Assembly (NCBI GenBank): GCA_030065825.1
Contig: JASJCY010000037.1
Span: 1-33,781, forward strand
Direction of reading: 5' to 3'
DNA: 33,781 nt
Source of the DNA: Nostocaceae cyanobacterium
GTDB taxonomy: Bacteria > Cyanobacteriota > Cyanobacteriia > Cyanobacteriales > Nostocaceae
The translations under genes and the position numbers were made by a program. Below, piece after piece: positions 32,999-33,781 of this stretch; within the stretch, counting starts at the first letter, position 1, and each line of letters begins with the position of its first letter. The notes under the pieces were generated by a model that was given only the letters and a program-made list of their open reading frames with translations, was not told the origin of the DNA and did not search any database.

Positions 32999-33781
32999 CT
33001 CAGAAACCTGGTTTCTTAGCATACCGGAATCCACCTGGGTTAGAAACCGGGTTTCTTAGCAAATAAGTACGAGAAGATTCCACATTTAACTGAAAGAAAC
33101 CCGATTTCTCGACACCGATGAAAATGTTTACTCTAAGAGGTTGTTTGGCAAGTCTAAAGCTTTAGGAAAAAAACTGACTATTCAGAAACCGGGTTTATTG
33201 GTAAAGGAATACGATAAGATTCCACATTCAACTGAAAGAAACCCGGTTTCTCGACAGGGATGAAAACGTTTATTCTCAGAGGTTGTTTGGCAAGTCTAAA
33301 GCTTTAGGAAAAAAACTGACTATTCAGAAACCGGGTTTATTGGTAAAGAAATACGAGAAGATTCCACATTCAACTGAAAGAAACCCGGTTTCTCGACAGG
33401 GATGAAAATGTTTATTCTAAGAGGTTGTTTGGCAAGTCTAAAGCTTTAGGAAAAAACTCACTATTCAGAAACCGGGTTTATTGGTAAAGGAATACGATAA
33501 GATTCCACATTCAACTGAAAGAGGTTGTTTGGCAAGTTTAAAGCTTTAGGAAAAAAACTGACTATTCAGAAACCGGGTTTATTGGTAAAGAACTACGAGA
33601 AGATTCCACATTCAACTGAAAGAAACCCGATTTCTCGACAGGGATGAAAATGTTTATTCTCAGAGGTTGTTTGGCAAGTCTAAAGCTTTAGGAAAAAAAC
33701 TGACTATTCAGAAACCGGGTTTATTGGTAAAGGAATACGATAAGATTCCACATTCAACTGAAAGAAACCCGGTTTCTCGAC
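32999..33781 (+). repeat. 142-bp tandem array with AGAAACCGGGTTT cores, continuing past the window
   Basis: Units start at 33039 (diverged), 33181, 33323, 33464, 33565 and 33707. Spacing is 141-142 bases, except for the unit at 33464, which is 101. Each full unit has CAGAAACCGGGTTTATTGG, a spacer with GATTCCACATTCAACTG, the reverse arm AGAAACCCGGTTTCTCGAC and then AGGTTGTTTGGCAAGTC. The arms of a unit are inverted copies about 50 bases apart, so each unit can form a large hairpin. The core equals that of the 61-bp array before lspA. The array starts 15 bases after the Rpn-like gene. Confidence 0.92.

Noticed and set aside
32999-33781. CRISPR array
   Set aside because: The intervals between AGAAACC cores are themselves repeated, so there are no spacers.

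Overview
The window looks like a chromosomal segment of a filamentous, probably heterocyst-forming (Nostocales-type) cyanobacterium. The reasons are a gene for the phycobilisome terminal emitter ApcD, two protein families I know only from cyanobacteria (DUF3038 and DUF4335), many HIP1 octamers (GCGATCGC), a groESL operon with both a CIRCE and a K-box, and very many heptameric and longer repeats between genes. The species cannot be named from the sequence.

Layout. 1-243: the 3' end of an IS605-type tnpB with its right-end hairpin, directly downstream of the phosphate uptake genes. 535-3794 (minus): pstS-pstC-pstA with a PHO box upstream of pstS; pstB is not in the window. 4088-5583 (plus): bioY and lspA, separated by four 61-bp tandem repeats. 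5710-8834: a small secreted acidic protein (minus), then a class A penicillin-binding protein with an N-terminal FHA domain (plus). 8835-10196: a gene-free stretch between convergent genes, holding about twelve copies of a 79-bp repeat, most with the palindrome CTATAGCGCTATAG. 10197-12250 (minus): a DUF3038/DUF4335 pair overlapping by ATGA. 12251-13081: gene-free, with a decayed IS605-like end. 13082-15414 (plus): apt, a dipeptide-type ABC permease and a small unknown gene.

15528-21019 (minus): purF and purL, two steps of purine synthesis. PurL is interrupted in frame by a 478-residue intein whose homing endonuclease looks degenerate, and it also carries a repeat-derived in-frame insert. 21020-21793: gene-free, with a strong orphan terminator that suggests a small RNA. 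21794-25787: apcD, a 23S rRNA uracil methyltransferase, an anti-sigma-type kinase domain protein and two small cyanobacterial proteins. 25789-29008: asnS, a LuxR-type response regulator and a thioredoxin-like ferredoxin. 29157-31324: groESL under HrcA/CIRCE and K-box control. 31325-32171: a hairpin-rich MITE-like element and an antitoxin-like pseudogene broken by an insertion with a 5-bp target duplication. 32172-32984: an Rpn/DUF4351 nuclease-like gene. 32985-33781: a 142-bp tandem array that runs off the window.

The genes are mainly housekeeping: phosphate and biotin uptake, lipoprotein and cell wall maturation, purine synthesis and salvage, translation, light harvesting and protein folding. 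The unusual content lies in the intein and in the dense, layered repeats and small mobile elements between and within genes.
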